In this document: in pieces, positions 6,221 to 6,552 of the stretch
How the letters are laid out: the number at the start of each line of letters is the position of its first letter
How positions within the stretch are numbered: position 1 is the first letter of the stretch
From: Actinomycetota bacterium
GTDB taxonomy: Bacteria; Actinomycetota; Acidimicrobiia; Acidimicrobiales; Acidimicrobiaceae
Reading direction: 5' to 3'
Assembly (NCBI GenBank): GCA_027318945.1
Contig: DAHVOF010000145.1
Coordinates: 1-6,552 of the forward strand
Length of the DNA: 6,552 nucleotides
The notes under the pieces: generated by a model
The model's input: only the letters and a program-made list of their open reading frames with translations
Databases searched by the model: none
Told to the model about the DNA's origin: nothing
Made by a program: the position numbers and the translations under genes

Positions 6221-6552
6221 AAAGTTATTCCCCCTTGTAGTGCAATTTCAAAACTGGACCGATTAATGCCAAAATCAAGACATGTCGAATCCGTTCCCCT
6301 CTTTGTCGCAACACCTTGCATTGCAGTGAAACGGTACAGCTCTCCGGCAGGCAATTTATCCCGCAATGCACAAGTGTGACAGTTATCATAGCTCAAAGGA
6401 GTTGTAGCCAACCAAGAGCGCGAGAAAGAGAATTCCATTGAATGGCCGGCCGGAGCATTCCACGCATAAAGAACCGGAAAAGTAAAAATGCTATAAACCC
6501 GCCATGTCCAGGCTGTTTGCAACGTCGCAATATTTATTATGGCCTCTATAGA
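6221..6552 (-). other. Apparently non-coding region upstream of the importer operon
   Basis: About 330 bp lie before the longest plausible start of the binding-protein gene. No reading frame here looks like a protein. Frames of 101 and 63 codons exist, but they lack ribosome sites and family-like composition. The region should hold the importer promoter and perhaps regulatory sites. I see a -10-like TATGAT (6390-6385, minus strand), but no -35 box at good spacing. I looked for a thiamine pyrophosphate riboswitch, since some NMT1-type importers have one, and did not find its conserved core. Confidence 0.5.
6435..6445. repeat. Odd palindrome CCATTGAATGG next to GGCCGGCC, possible operator
   Basis: CCATT-G-AATGG is a perfect 11-bp dyad, directly abutting the 8-bp palindrome GGCCGGCC (6444-6451). 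A further CATTC (6456-6460) can pair with GAATG (6440-6444). It sits about 215 bp upstream of the longest importer start, which is far for a simple repressor site. No regulator family is recognised. Confidence 0.25.

Noticed and set aside
6317..6370. 8-bp inverted repeat TGCATTGC / GCAATGCA with a 38-bp spacer
   Set aside because: A repeat of this length and spacing is expected by chance about once in a region of this size.
6221..6400. Possible thiamine pyrophosphate riboswitch, given the NMT1-like binding protein
   Set aside because: The conserved CUGAGA and ACCUGA-type core segments are not present on the minus strand.
6217..6522. 101-codon frame on the minus strand ending with an ATGA overlap at the alternative binding-protein start
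   Set aside because: It has a TTG start with no ribosome site and a composition rich in Trp, Cys and aromatic residues with no recognisable domain. The overlap is probably chance.

Overview
The window (6552 bp) holds two convergent gene blocks. Three genes of a multi-subunit biotin-dependent carboxylase lie on the plus strand (about 2-3134). A three-gene ABC importer of the nitrate/sulfonate/taurine (NitT/TauT) type lies on the minus strand (about 6163 down to 3304). No RNA genes, insertion sequences, CRISPR arrays or phage genes were seen.

Organism: moderate GC, frequent GTG starts, tightly packed genes, and a substrate-binding lipoprotein with a Gly/Ser/Thr-rich linker straight after the lipobox cysteine. 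Together these suggest a Gram-positive actinobacterial lineage, perhaps an acidimicrobial-type one. This is an impression from style, not a phylogenetic assignment.

Plus strand: the first gene is cut by the left window edge. It encodes an HMGL/PYC_OADA-type carboxyltransferase subunit, related to pyruvate carboxylase B, transcarboxylase 5S and oxaloacetate decarboxylase alpha. It is followed after 41 bp by an AccB-like biotin carboxyl carrier protein. That gene overlaps the next one by a GTGA, and the third gene is an AccC-like biotin carboxylase with all expected catalytic residues. Working together, the biotin carboxylase would carboxylate biotin on the carrier, and the carboxyltransferase would move the carboxyl group to an acceptor, probably a small 2-oxo acid or acyl compound that the sequence does not identify. 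A long imperfect hairpin spans the stop codon of the last gene and probably ends the transcript.

Minus strand: a lipoprotein substrate-binding protein, an ATPase and a permease follow each other with gaps of 6 and 13 bp, as in one transcript. The substrate cannot be read from sequence. The ATPase has serine where the Q-loop glutamine normally sits. The last ~330 bp of the window is an apparently non-coding leader upstream of this importer.

Nothing here is clearly a wholly new system. The points most worth a second look are the unusual pairing of an HMGL-type carboxyltransferase with AccB/AccC-type partners, the divergent substrate-side motifs in that carboxyltransferase, the Q-loop substitution, the skewed arginine codon use of the biotin carboxylase gene, and the stop-codon hairpin.
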